Shown here piece after piece: positions 1 through 35,644 of a stretch of 64,000 bases of DNA. The DNA lies in the NCBI GenBank assembly GCA_020152595.1, contig JAIGNY010002010.1, positions 1,004,001-1,068,000 on the forward strand, written 5' to 3'. A program made the translations under genes and the position numbers. The notes beneath the pieces are model-generated. The model was given only the letters and a program-made list of their open reading frames with translations, was not told where the DNA came from and did not search any database. Position 1 is the stretch's first letter. Each line of letters starts with the position of its first letter. This DNA comes from Chiridota heheva (Eukaryota > Echinodermata > Holothuroidea > Apodida > Chiridotidae).

Positions 1-2232
1 GTTGAGTATGAATGAGATATGTGCAAGATGGGGATTCAAAGGTTTGTTCTTTTACCTACCACGTGGTCTAATCAAATTGACCGTGTGACTGGTATAACTT
101 CGATAATCAGCCGGAATAGGTTAGAATTTCCAATTAACCCACACATTATAATTTATACAAATCAGCTTATAATTTTTTTTTAAGAAGCCTAATTTTTTGT
201 TCAAACATCCCATGAATTCATTTTTCTCCCTACTGCCTTAAGTATTTGTTTGTTGTTGGGAAGATATATTTTCCAGTAAGTGGTATGGTCAAATTAATCC
301 CCCCCCCCTATCACACATTTGCCGAAGACATAATAATTTGTGCTACATATTAATAATCTTCAAAATATTTTTGTTTATGTCTCATGCACATCCCCGATAC
401 TGTATTTGCATGTGAACACAACTACAGTATCATGGGTTCCGTTACACTGTACGTATTTGCCTCGTATACACATACAATCTGTTACAGCCTTACTTGGTTT
501 AGAGTTTTGACACGTGCACAGCAGCCTTCTAACTATTATTTATTTGTGTCTCTTTATAGAGGTATATCTTATGACAAAAATGGTGTTTATTACTGTAAGT
601 CCAATTTAAAAAAAAGAATTTGCTTTTTTTATTGACGAAAATGTTAGAACAGTGAAATTTGATTCGCAACAGTGTTTTTTAAGAAAGCATTGTTTCATGG
701 AGCAGTGGTGAATTTTTTTAAATTCGACCCCTGAGTGACACGACATAATAATTGTGAGTGACACGACAAGGGCAAATCTATCATTCTTTATTCCTTCATC
801 GCAAGTTTTTGTGAAAATGGTATAATCAGGAACATAGCATATTGCACCAAGCTGTAAATACCGAAACACTTTGAGGGGAGTTCCAGAGATAAGAAAGATC
901 AACAAATAACACTCCAAGTTATATCAGTATCTTAACGAACAATATCCAAATTTCCATGCATAATTGCACTTTTTAACATCCTGTAATTTCACCCTGTCAT
1001 CAAATCCTTATTGTTCAAAGTAAAATGGCAATTCAATTGATAAGAAGAGAACAAAAATGTTCCATGTACTCTAGTTTTAAGCAAAGAGATTATTCTTGCC
1101 ATTTTTCAACTTTTCTTTATGTCCACATATGTTTGAAAATGGCCAAGATAGTAATTGGTCACTCAAGCAGAAAAGGTAGCAATAGTTTTTTTTTTTTTAA
1201 AGCCAACGTTAAACCCTCAATATGTCACCCAAAGCTCTCCACTAAGGTACAAACTTGCCCAGTGCTTACAGTACATGATTTGGTTGGTTTGTTGATGTTT
1301 AACTGCAGTCAGAGTCAAATGTGCCAAGTGCTTACATGTACAGTATGCATGTAACACCACATGAGATAAACCTGTCAAAGCTTGCAGTCTTAGCCAATGA
1401 AGCTTACTGGTTGTCACAGCAGTAGATGAAAAGGAGGGAATAGGCCCTATTGAAAGGTGAAAGTGTACAGCTTTTTAGTGCATGTTTATAGCTTTCTCCT
1501 ATTTCAAGTCAAATCATTTTTTTAAATATGCAAGTTTGTTATGTCATCGGTTCAAATGCATATAAATATTCCATTTTAAAATGAATCCATCCTCATTTCT
1601 TGTTATAATTATTTCAATTCAATTTTTGTTGGGGAACCAATGTCAAATGTTGCGGTTGGTTTTCTGAATCTCATCTTCTCCTCACTTAGCCAGTGGGAAA
1701 AGTGGACGGGTTGTAAAGAAGATTTCACCATCCATTAAATGATACATGTACACTGAATGGCGGTACCAAATGTACTGTAAATTCTGAATTTCTTGCCGGA
1801 GAACTATCTGACTAATGGAAAAATCCTAGTAGTATAGTGGTAAACACACAGTAAAACAATAGGAATAGATCTGGTATTATATTGCTCTAATAGCATAAAT
1901 GGTTTCAAATTTAAATCAGCAAAAATATTTTTCAAATTTCTAAACATATTTAATAATGGAATAAACACATGAAAAATGAATAAATTGTTCATATGAAATA
2001 AAATATCAACATTTACTGCCTTAAAAGATTTTACCACATTTCTAAAACTAAAGAACATGATGACAACCAGGTGTTTGATATTTGTGTACTTTCCGCTTGT
2101 CATTTGTGCATCATGCCAACTGGCTGCTTTCAACTATATTGGTAAATAGGGCATTCTACTTGAGCCTGACAAAAACATGGCATGCCAACTGACCCCTCCA
2201 AGCAAAATCAGGATAAAATTATATTGACACTA

Positions 2233-2404
2233 TAATCGTAGCCAAAAGTAGTTGGGACAAATCCCCACTCCAATCAATCAATGTTGAAATATGCATTTTA
2301 CCATGTTTTTTCGCAAAGCGCACAACATTGAAAAGGGAAAGGTTGCTGAAAATGACAGTTAACATTTTTGAGCGGTTTTGTCCCAACACTTTTGGCTACG
2401 ATTG
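2233..2404. mobile_element. 172-bp MITE, Tc1/mariner-like, copy 1
   Basis: The ends are near-perfect inverted repeats: the left end reads YAATCGTAGCCAAAAGT, followed by GTTGGGACAAA, and the right end is its reverse complement. TA dinucleotides flank both ends (2231-2232 and 2405-2406), the hallmark of TA-target duplication. The interior is non-coding. A second copy with the same ends and a similar interior lies at 31747-31917. Size, TIRs and TA target fit a non-autonomous Tc1/mariner-type element; assignment to the superfamily is inference. Confidence 0.8.
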
Positions 2405-4004
2405 TAGTCTCAAACAGGATAGTGTATTAAACTGATTTCCACATAGTTACATGCTTGAATTAGCCTACAGATCCTATTTCAGTGTTGGTTCCAACTTTAA
2501 TAGGCCTAACTGACTCTACATCAGCATATTACAGTAACTCGGCAAAAAATGCATTTCCATTCCAATAAACGATTGTTCAGTTATGTCAGGCTAGTTTGTT
2601 TTTGTAATATTAAGATATGGCCATTGTAATGTACTGGGTGTTTCACCCATATCCTAAGTGTAAACTTAAGCCCTTGGGCTTTGGCCTTTTTTTACTGCGG
2701 ACATCGAATCCACGTTCCAGTAGCAGCCTACAGTAGCAATCGCTGTGTCAGCTGTAGTACAGTGTACTGATACTGTTACACTATAGGCATAATACAACAC
2801 TGCAGCACATGAAGTCAAGCGGACAAAATTTGTAGTGTGGTGTACCGATTATCTTGCAACTTCGTACGGAACACGGGTCAATCAAGATTTAAACAGCTTA
2901 ACAACGTTCTTATTCTTACTGACGAAATACTGTTAAAATACTTACCCTTCCAGAAATCAGTCAAAATAATTATTATTCCAGGTCAACTTGTCGAGTCCCA
3001 AAGTTACAATACAACAAAGTTTCGATAAGATTCAGATTCTCCATCTTGAACTTCTTCATCAAGTTTTGGTGTTATTACTTTTCGCAGTGTAAGAGCGACC
3101 TCAATCCCATAAAAGTTGAACGAATGTTTGCAGAAGCCGGAAATAATCGAAATTGCTTGGCAAGTTGGCAAATATTATCATGAAATCTTTGTCATTTATA
3201 TATTTATTAAAACGTGTGTGTGTGTGTGTGTTAGGGGGGAGGGTACAGCTCTCCTTCTTGAAAATTGGCAATGTTTTACGGCCCAATTTTGTTCTTTATC
3301 AAAAACCTCTTTGCATAGGGGTAGCTAATTCGACCCCAACGGCAATCCAAAAGGTCTGAGTCCAGAAAATTAGTCAAACGGTGCAGATTTAAGGGTGGTG
3401 AGCTATTCTTTATTGTTACTAAGTGAAATATAGTCTCTGAACAGTAATAAAGACCCACAGCTTTTTGACAATCTTGGAAAATATTTACGCCATCAACTTT
3501 TTTTCGCTCGAGTCGACGACCCCGCAATCCAAAAGGCTAGCTGGATCCCTGCTTTGGGTAGGACCCATAGGGAAGGTACGACGGAACTGCGAGCATAGGA
3601 AGTGATGTATTCCAAAAAGAGTAGCAAGGGTGCTCTTATTTATCATAAGTGAGTGAGTGAGTGAAATAGTTTTGGGTAGGAGTTTTTGTAATGCATTAAA
3701 ATCTGAAAGTACGTGTAAGTCCTTATCCTCTCCTTGCTTCTAAATTAAAATTTTGATTAACTTGAATCAATTGAGTAGAAACCCAAAATATCATTTATTG
3801 TATTGTATTGATAAGTATAATTTATTTAGATATTAATCATAATAGACAAGCAGTTATAAGTTCCATTGACGCCTGCAGTGCCACGGGGAAAATTTAAGGC
3901 GATCCACCCAGTGGCGTAGTCAGATGGGAGGGGGGAAGGGGGAAAGGGGACAAGCCCTTCTCTCCCAGTTACATATTCTTGACCCTCCCCAATTCCCAGT
4001 GCTA

Positions 4005-4274
<270 letters not shown>

Positions 4275-4619
4275 ACATTTGAATTTGATTCTATACTGGC
4301 AAGTTATGGCCTCATTTAAAATAATTATCATATTTTAATTTCCCCTCCCCTGAGACCTGACCCTTCCTACGCTCTGGGGGTAACCCTCAAAAATGCATTC
4401 ATTTTTTGGTTTAAAATGTCTATTTTAATAGCTTTTACCCCTATAGAGGAATGTTACCCCCGAACAATGTAATTCTGGCTAAACGCCATTGGACTCACCC
4501 CCTTCCTTTCTAACAATAGCGCTTCCAACAATCAATCGTCCACAAAAGCCCAAAAACGAACTGAAGCAACAAGTCACTAACCCATGATGATTTTTTTTAT
4601 ATTCTTCTCTGTCCTATAA

Positions 4620-4745
4620 ATACCGAGCGCCAGACGAGGAAACAGCCAGGTCTCTGATATGACCCGATCCAGGATTGAACCCGAGCCTCCCGGCTCAGAA
4701 GGCGGACGTATACCATACAGCCAATAAGTCGGTGTAACTATGGGT
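4620..4745 (-). mobile_element. tRNA-derived SINE fragment
   Basis: Read on the minus strand there is a tRNA-like head with a polymerase III B-box match, GGTTCAATCC (plus-strand 4672-4681). It is preceded by an anticodon-arm-like segment and an A-box-like segment (GGCTGTATGGTATACG). The body after the B box is not a tRNA 3' end, which argues for a SINE and against a functional tRNA gene. Boundaries are approximate. Confidence 0.6.
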
Positions 4746-7479
4746 GTAGCCAGGGGGAAGGGGCAGACTGGCAAAAATCATCCCATCAATCAAGGTCCAG
4801 GACCGGCCTTCAATTTTGAAGTGAAGACCGTCCCACATTATACTTATTTACACCATGGTTAACCAAAAAGTAGGGCCATACTATATCCTTATAGCCTCCT
4901 CGATATCCCTTCGGGAGGCTGCTGGACCCGATGCTATGGCCTACGGCCGGCCTCATTCTCCTTTTGGAAGGTTATCTGTGCCCGTTTGAACGGTCCAGAA
5001 TATTTACTATAAGGTCTAAATACCCCCTTCCCCCCACTCCCCTATTTTCAAGATTCACCCTTTTACTGTCGACAGATTTCCCCTTCCCCGAATAACTAGG
5101 AACAACTATTTAATATTGTTGCTACTCTTTTGCCTTTACAACTAATTGTGTAGTTTGTTTATCTTCTTGGGTGGCCAAAATGTGGTAGATTCGTATTATA
5201 ACTTTGCTCCAAAAATTGAAGAAGATTTCTTATAAATTGAAGCGGGATTTCCCGAAAAGCTGCCACGTTTGATGAATTTGTCCCCTTGAGAGGTTCATGG
5301 AGTTGGACCGCTATAATTTGAGGTGTACGCAGTAGCAGATTATAATGGAGAGGGTATGGGGAGAAGGAGGGGTATTTCTCCAGCCCATGCAGATGCTGAC
5401 CGGCACTCGAAAAAGTTAGAATTTGAATTTTGTTTATTTGTTCTGCTGTTCGGTAAACTTCTGATGTACATTTCTGGCGGTTTATACCCTCAAATTGACA
5501 GATATAAAAGGTAAAATTCTTGTTTAGGGACCACAGACGAAGATTTAAAATTTACCAGTTACAAGTCCAGGAAAGTTTTACTGTACAAGTTTCCATCTAA
5601 GGTTCATGCTAATTGGGAATACCCTTCAATTTCCGAGTATAATTTCCTTCCGTTTCGGATTTTTTTTTATATATATTTTTTTATAAGCGTTACTAATCAG
5701 AGCCGGAATAAGCAAGTTGTTGGAGTCGGGATAGAATCGAATTTGAGACGATCTCAATATCATTATGGAGCAAAAGTAGATCAAAATAAAGCTAAAAATC
5801 TGACTTAAGTACGCGACACAAAATAAACTTTTTTTTAGTTTCTGATTTTGTTGTCTAAATTTTAAATGGCCAGTTAACTTATAGGCTAGGGGAAATATCT
5901 TCTTTCCCGCTGTTATAATAGTTTATTGTGTATATTTGGGGTTTATATACTTTAACATTATATATAAACTTAATTTCATTGGTGTCGGCCTGTAGACCAA
6001 GTCCAATATTCAATATTCGAGTCCGAATGATTTATTCCCTTTCCTCCACTACCGGGGGTCGAGCGTCGAGTGAGAAGGGTCACCGTTTCCAGGACAGCAT
6101 TTCTTGCTTGTTTAGGATGTGAGCCAACCAAGCATTAACCTTTTCCCCATCCACCCCAAGGAATTTTATTGAAAGAGCTCTCGATCGAAAAGTAAGAGCG
6201 TCTTGTTTGCTATTTCAAGTGAATTTAAAAATAATAAGAAATACTTGAAAAACGAAAACTGTGTTCGAATATTCTTGAGACTAAAACTACACCTTCACTT
6301 TTCGGCCACCAGCTCCTTCACATCACAATTTGTGTGTGTGTTTCCTGCATTTTGCAACCCGCCCAGTCCTCTGTTCCATCAAAAAATTTAAAACATTAAA
6401 AAACATTTGAAAACGCATCATTTTTTACACCGTTGTTTGGTCCTTCAGATAAATGTCTATGTGGACCTAATGTCGCCGCAGTGCACTAATACTTTCTATA
6501 CTTTCTTTTAATGGTTGCATCGTTGAAGCAGGGAGGTGCCATCTAAATGACACTTCACTGGTGAAGATTACTGTCATGTATCTTGCGTGTGAGAACCGTC
6601 ACCTTAAAAGATATGAGTGGAGGGGAATTTTTTTTGTTTGAGTATAGCCACCCTCCCCCTTCCCCCAGAGCCTGTCATCTTCAGGGAGATGCCAATATTT
6701 TATCAAAGCAATTCACTTAAGCCTAATCCTAAGCGTTTATTCGACATTTTGCTGCGTTGTCATGTTTGCCTTACATAGATTGATCCATAGATATAACAAC
6801 ACTTTGTATTAGTGTGTAGTTTTGAAGAATTTTGCATTCCAATTCTCACCAAAATTGACTCCACAAATCGGTATTCGCCGTCGGCGCGATCCGAATAAAT
6901 TTAGCATATATAATAACAAAGACTCGGAAGGGCCAAGAAACATAGCCGGAGAATAAAGAACGCTGATTCATTTGCCAACTGGAATTTGATATCATGTTTG
7001 GGATTTGTCCCACACTATAGCCAAATTGGGGTATAGCACTCGTAGTAGATAGCCTGTTTGGGCTATAACTTGCGTTTTAAAACCTAAAGCTTTAAAATCA
7101 ATAAAACCTGAATGGGCTACATATCCATACATCGCAATTGAATAATTTAGGCTATAAAGTTTCAGTGCATTTAAATTCACCAGAGTGTAATTAACAGCTC
7201 GCTTAAAGTAACAGCTCGCTCCAGTAACACTCTCTGGTCCTTCGCAAGAAGTTCTTTTGTTTGCGTACAGACAAGAAAGTCTAATAACTGATGCGTAACT
7301 CAGATTATCTGTGATAGTTATCTTAAAGGATTAGTTCATGTGTCACGACGACGACGACGAGTGAACACACAATTACAATGACGGGGTCGTCTTCTGCTTT
7401 TTCTGTTATGATAGTAACAATGCTATCACAGGTACGACGTACGGACAGTCATAACATTGACAACCAAGTCAATGTCCAC

Positions 7480-7585
7480 GGCCTTTGATAGCCAGTTGTG
7501 GTGCACTGGCGTGTCTTCCCAACCCAGGATTGAACCCAGGGCCTCGTGGTCTGTAGACATGTATGATAACCGCTACACCACAGTA
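7480..7585 (-). mobile_element. tRNA-derived SINE head
   Basis: On the minus strand an A-box-like segment (TGGTGTAGCGGTTATC) is followed by a B box, GGTTCAATCC (plus 7528-7537), at tRNA-like spacing. No CCA-end acceptor-stem pairing is evident. The A-box-like motif GTGTAGCGGTTATC recurs on the plus strand near 50,375, so this is a dispersed family. Confidence 0.6.
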
Positions 7586-8118
7586 GGTAGACAATTCATG
7601 TGTCAAGTAAGTCTTGGTATTTTATATGAAAGAGAACTTTAGAAGAAAATGATAAATTCTGCTTAGTTTCGTGTAATGAATGCCACTATGAAGTGTATTT
7701 GTGTGATGCTATTATTGATTAATTGTGATTCATTAATTGCTATAATTGATTATTTGCTCAAAAATGGCTAATATATTAGCAATATGAGGAAAATATGCCA
7801 TAGTTAAAAGCATGTCTTGTTGCACGTTAGTATGTCTGTTTATGATTTAAGTTTCCCTCCAAAGCAAACATTGTCTTTAAAATTTGCATTATAATTGCTC
7901 TTGAGGCTTAAGTTTTTGTAGGCTTACTTGAAAAATAGTTTTCACATATTCAAAGGATATTTAAAACTCCATTACACTGTGGGGCAACCAAAGTCCTGCG
8001 GCCCTTTGGAATTGTGGCGCTTTGCAGCGATGTCGGAACCGCGGCGGTAGTTAGGGAGGGGGGAGAGAAGGGTGGGGGAGGGCACTGCCCTCCTGCCCTA
8101 AAGTAAAGAGAGAGGAGG

Positions 8119-8209
8119 TGCCCTTTTAAAAGTTGATGGCGGACCGGGCAGGGATGCCCTTTTGAAAGTTAAGGGCGGACCGTTTGGAGGCGCCCTTTTG
8201 AAACTTGTA
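8119..8209. repeat. 37-bp direct repeat, about 2.5 copies
   Basis: The motif GCCCTTTTGAAAGTT, followed by GGCGGACCG, recurs at 37-bp spacing with small changes. No coding or regulatory role is evident. Confidence 0.7.
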
Positions 8210-10154
8210 TGAAATTATTCTATGTCATAAATGAAGATTAAAAACAAATAGAAATCCTCTCTCTCTAATAGAAATCCACTCACTCACAAATATTACATAA
8301 TACATAATAGTTGTTACATAAATTTAGTATTTATTTGACACAATTAAAACATGTCAGTGTAGGAGCCCGACACTGAGGTCAGTAGTGGGAGGGCGAATTC
8401 CCCCTGCCCCCAATAATTTTGTAAGCAGCAAGTTTTCAAAAGAAATCTTATATATTCGCTAGATGAGTAGTTGTCAACATTGGTCCATGGCTATCCAATC
8501 TCAAACCTATAGGCGGAATTTTCCTACCGAAAGTGTGGGAAAATTAAAAGTGTGTGTGTGTAGGAGGGGGGGGGGGGAGGATTACAAAATCATGCTAAAA
8601 TCATCACATCACAATGCAAAAGTATTCATTAGGACAAAAAGTAAGGATAGGGAAAGTGCCCTCTTGCCCCCTCAAATTCCGCCTATGCCCAAACCATATA
8701 AGTAGGAACCGTGGGGTCAGGAGGCAAGATTCCTCCAATTTTTCAAAAACTGACAAATGTGCCTCTTTTTTCAAATGAAAAGTGCCCCTCACTTACTGCC
8801 AAAGAAGCGCCCGAACTTTTAACAGTATCCCTCTTTTAACTACCCACCAACAATAACAGGCTTATAGCAAAATATATGTTGACCAACGTGACCACACCAT
8901 TGATGTTCTAGTTGATTATGTGATGTAAAATCTCTTCATTTTCTAACTCATCGAAAAGGCAAGTACCGTAAATACTTTCTCTGTCGTGGCCCTCAGATAA
9001 GACAGGTCTAGTATTGTAAACTCCATGCTCAAAATCCGCCATCTTTTAATTGATAATTATTTTGTAAATTTAATTTAATGAAGAGAATGTGGACTTTAAA
9101 TCAAGTGCTATTTATTGAAGAATATATTTTAATGGTTACGACGCTACAATAAAATTCAGCAATTCAAAAATTTATGGTGTTGTTTTTATTCGCAAAAATC
9201 ATGTAAATTGGCAACGTTGAGGAAAGCAAACGAAAAGTTCCGGTGCCAATCCGATATTTTAATAGCCACCTCCAAAACGTGATATGAAGAATGGTATCGT
9301 TTAGATATGTTTACTGTTTCAAAAACATAATAGAAAATATTTATTACATATATTTTTCTATTGAAGAAGATTTCACGAACATGCAGGAAATTTCTCGAAA
9401 AATGAAGATTTCCAGAAAATGGACGGAGATTTCCTTAAAATTCACGAAAATAAATAAAAATTCCTATAAATTCAAGGATAAATCCCAAAAAGCTCCCATA
9501 ATTTTTCCTAATTGGCGTGGGCAAAAAGATAAAGGCCTATTTTTAAATTGTATTGCTTTGAAATTTATTATGGCTTCCATGAGCGCATGAACCTGATGAT
9601 AAGAACTTCACCTACGTATCCAAAGGTTTTTGGTTCTATATTGTAGATTGTGGCCCTTAAAAATTTTGTTCCAAAATTGAAATTTTTGATAAAAACCTGA
9701 AGCTTTTTATGTAAAAGATTTATGGGTCAATATTGAAGATTTTGGGGCCAGAATGAAAGATGTTTGGTCGAAAATGGGAGGATTTTTGGAGCAAATTATA
9801 AAAGGTTTGAGCCAAAATTAACTTGAAGGATAGCTCAGTCGATACGGTTGCAAAAAATGCCACACATGGTTTATTTAATGTTTCAGTTAATTATATTTAT
9901 GGCTTCGACAAAATTTTAGGAGGTTAGGGGAGAGGCAAAGCCTCTAATAGCCCCTTAGATACGTCACTGCTTTCTTTATTACTATCCGTACAAAAAATTA
10001 AATTCTACGACAGCCCTTTTTTTTTTTTTGGAAGGTGTTCTTGGTTGTTATTGAATTATAATGGACATATGCTACCTTGACGCCGTCGGACGCCTGTCGC
10101 AATTGACAGAAAAACGAAAGACAACTCCAATTTCAAAATCCAAAGTTTTTCAAA

Positions 10155-32649
<22,495 letters not shown>

Positions 32650-34640
32650 TGGAAGGATGGCAGGAGGTAAAGAGCACCACCAGATGTTGTATCAGGAACC
32701 AAACACAGCTTCTCAGCATTCACGTGCCTTCAATTAAACATTAGTGAAATATTTTAGTATGTTTGAGAAAATTGATGACCAGGTCTTTGATCAGATTATA
32801 ATCAGAATTTATTAGCATCAGCAAAAAAGGGATTTTTGTTTGTTTGTTTGGTGAGCTAGATGGCACACAAGGTAACAATTACTGTTTCTTAGGCCATAAC
32901 TTGCAAGTGTAAATAATTATTTCAAATGATTCTTCACATTTGCGAAGAATAATGATTATTTAATGTCTAAGGTTTTAAAAGTTACTTTGTAAAATCAAGT
33001 GTGATTGTAACCAAGATTTTTATCAGTGTTAGCAAAAAGGTAGTTCTGTTGATTTAGTTGCGAAATGTCTAGAGGGTTTTAAATTTTATTTGTGTGCCTA
33101 AGATTAAGAGAGTGGTAATAATGAAAGTAGTGAGGTTGATTTGCAGTCATTTAAAAAAAGTTAAATGAATTAACAATAGTTGATGTCTCCCAAAAGATTT
33201 TGTGTACAAAGGGTAGGTACGGCAGAGAAGGGAAAAAGTGCATGTGAACTGTATTCTGGAGCTCATGAGAGCTACGAAAACATGGAAGAAAATAATTTGA
33301 TTGTCAAAGCTTGAAAAATCTATAACCCTCACAAGGTTACACCATTTCCAAGTTTACCCCAAGCCCCAACAATTCAATTCTTCACAAGGCCCTGCACAAA
33401 AACTATACAAAGAACTAATTCTTGCCAAGAATATAAAAAGGACAATAGATGTCTGAAAGCAAATACCATTCAACATTGATAACTTACTGATAATTGTTCT
33501 ACTTGTTGAAATTATGATAGCTTTTTTGAAAATTAAGTCAGGTAAAATGATACATTGCAATTTGTGTCTGAATCGGTTCAACCCCAATGCATGATCTGTC
33601 ATATATGTTGTACATATTGTATGTATATATTTAGTTAAGGTGCATATTCATATTAATGATTTTTTGTTCTGTTTTGGAGCGTTTGATAGGCAGAGAGCAA
33701 TGTAGATTTTTCTTTGTGTTATTAGTATTTGGAAAAGATGCAAAATATTGAAGTCAAAGTTTTGCCAAATATAATTTTGTTTTTGCAGTTTTAAGAAATA
33801 CAAAAAAGAGGAAGTCTAGGCGATGACAAATATTGCTCTTTGCCTGTAATACCCAACTATTTGGTTGTGGATTTCTGGTTAACTTACATACATGCAGGGG
33901 TCGAAATTTAAAATATTTTCCGCTATTCCACTGAAATTTGGCCGTTAAACACCAAAAAATTGGCAGTATACCTGTTTTCCGTCTCAATGATTGTGCAGAT
34001 CGAGAATATTTGGCCATGAAACACCCAAAAATTGGCCGTATACTGACACAACAATCTGGCAGCCATGATTCAAGACATGTGCATCAGATTTTTGTACACT
34101 ATCTCAGGGGAATACTGATAAAGAATGACTTGGTATTCCATTTTGAGATTTTATTATTCTCGAATTAGTGTAAATTTTGAACCCTGACATGTAACAACTA
34201 CAACAGCCATTGGATATTGTTGTCATTAGTTTTGCTGTCTTTAATAATGGAAATGGAAGCAATAAAATCATGCGATTATAGGATATCACGAATACACATC
34301 TTTTGATATTTTTTGGGGGTGTTTGTATCAACCTATTCATTCTAATAATTGCACAATGTCAAGTACAAATTGGTGCACAATTATTTGGGCCAAAGTTTCT
34401 TAGAGAAACAAACTAGAACATCAATGATGTAGTAGCTCAACATATTTTTTTGGGGTGGGTATAAGCCTGTTTTGTGAGTGGGTACGCCTGTGTGTAATAC
34501 TGCCTTTAGCAACTGCCCCCCCTCCCCTTCCCAAGTCAAAAACTCTGGTGAAGCCACTGCTCAAAATAAAAAATTTGGTTCCGATGCAATAGCATCAGAA
34601 ACCTATGCGGTCATGATAGTGTGTGTGTGTATGTATGTGG
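32650..34640. other. XRCC1 3' flank, no second gene seen
   Basis: Presumably includes the XRCC1 3' UTR. ATTAAA occurs about 85 nt after the stop (in CAATTAAACAT) and AATAAA near 34,260; which is used cannot be told. A diverged direct duplication about 72 bp apart (TTTGGCC..AAACACC.AAAAATTGGC at 33937 and 34009) is the only structure seen. Confidence 0.4.
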
Positions 34641-34659
34641 GTGTGCGTACGTTTGTAAC

Positions 34660-35600
34660 GGCCAGTTCGTAAACGCGATATCTTAAGAACGATATACTGG
34701 ATTCATGTCATGTGTGGTACACAGATATCCCATGGTCGGTAGATGTGCCCTATTGTTTTTGGTAGTGATATCATGCATATTAATGAGTAGGCGGGGCTTA
34801 ATGTAAAAATCTTGAAATGTTAATTTTTTAACAACCACATGTCTGTTTTGTTTCATATTTCAGCTAGTGTACATGTTTATGATGTAAAAACATTGAATTT
34901 CATAAATATGCATAGTGGGCGGGGCTTAACATGATTTCGTTGAAAAGAGCTTGTTAAACAGTATCTCAAGAACTATACATGGGATTCAGTTCATATGTGG
35001 TACACAAATAGCCCATGGTCTGTAGATGTGCCCTATTGTTTTTGGTGTTGATATCATGCATATTAATGAGTATGAGTAGGCAGGGCTTAAAGTAAAACAT
35101 CTTGAAATGTTCATATTCTAACCACTGCACGTCTGTTTTGTTTCATATTTGTTATAATTATGTGTACATGTTCATGATGTAAAAACATTGAATTTCATTA
35201 ATATGCATGGTGGGGGGGGGGGGGAGCTTCAAATGATTTTGCTAAAAAGAGCTGGTAAACATGTACTCAAGAACAGTAAACTGGATTTGCATATTTAGTA
35301 CACAGATAGCCCATAGGCTGTAGATGTGCCCTATTGTTTTCGGTGTTGATATGATGTATATTAATAAGTGGGAGGGGCTTAAAGTGAACATTTTGAAAAA
35401 TGTATAAATAAGCAACCGTTTGTCCATTTTGCATCATATTGGGCATGATAATTTTGTTGGTTATTGTGTACATGCTTATGTTATCAGCAGATGTCATTGA
35501 TATGCATGGTGGGCATGGCTTAATGTGAAAGTGCTAAATGATGTACACACCATATCAGATTGATGCTATAGCAGGTACACAGATGGGTCATAGTCTATAC
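34660..35600. repeat. ~290-bp degenerate tandem repeat, 3+ monomers
   Basis: Recurring blocks appear at about 290-bp spacing: TCAAGAAC-type (34,680; 34,974; 35,264), GTAGATGTGCCCTATTGTTT (34,739; 35,023; 35,318), and ATATGCATGGTGGGC followed by GGCTTAA. Monomers are diverged from one another. The sequence right of the LINE (38,250-38,370) has a similar TCAGCATGGTGTGTGTGGCT block, so the LINE may have split this array. Confidence 0.85.
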
Positions 35601-35644
35601 ATATGTTTCAATGTTGTGGTAGTGAATATATATTCTTGTTTTCT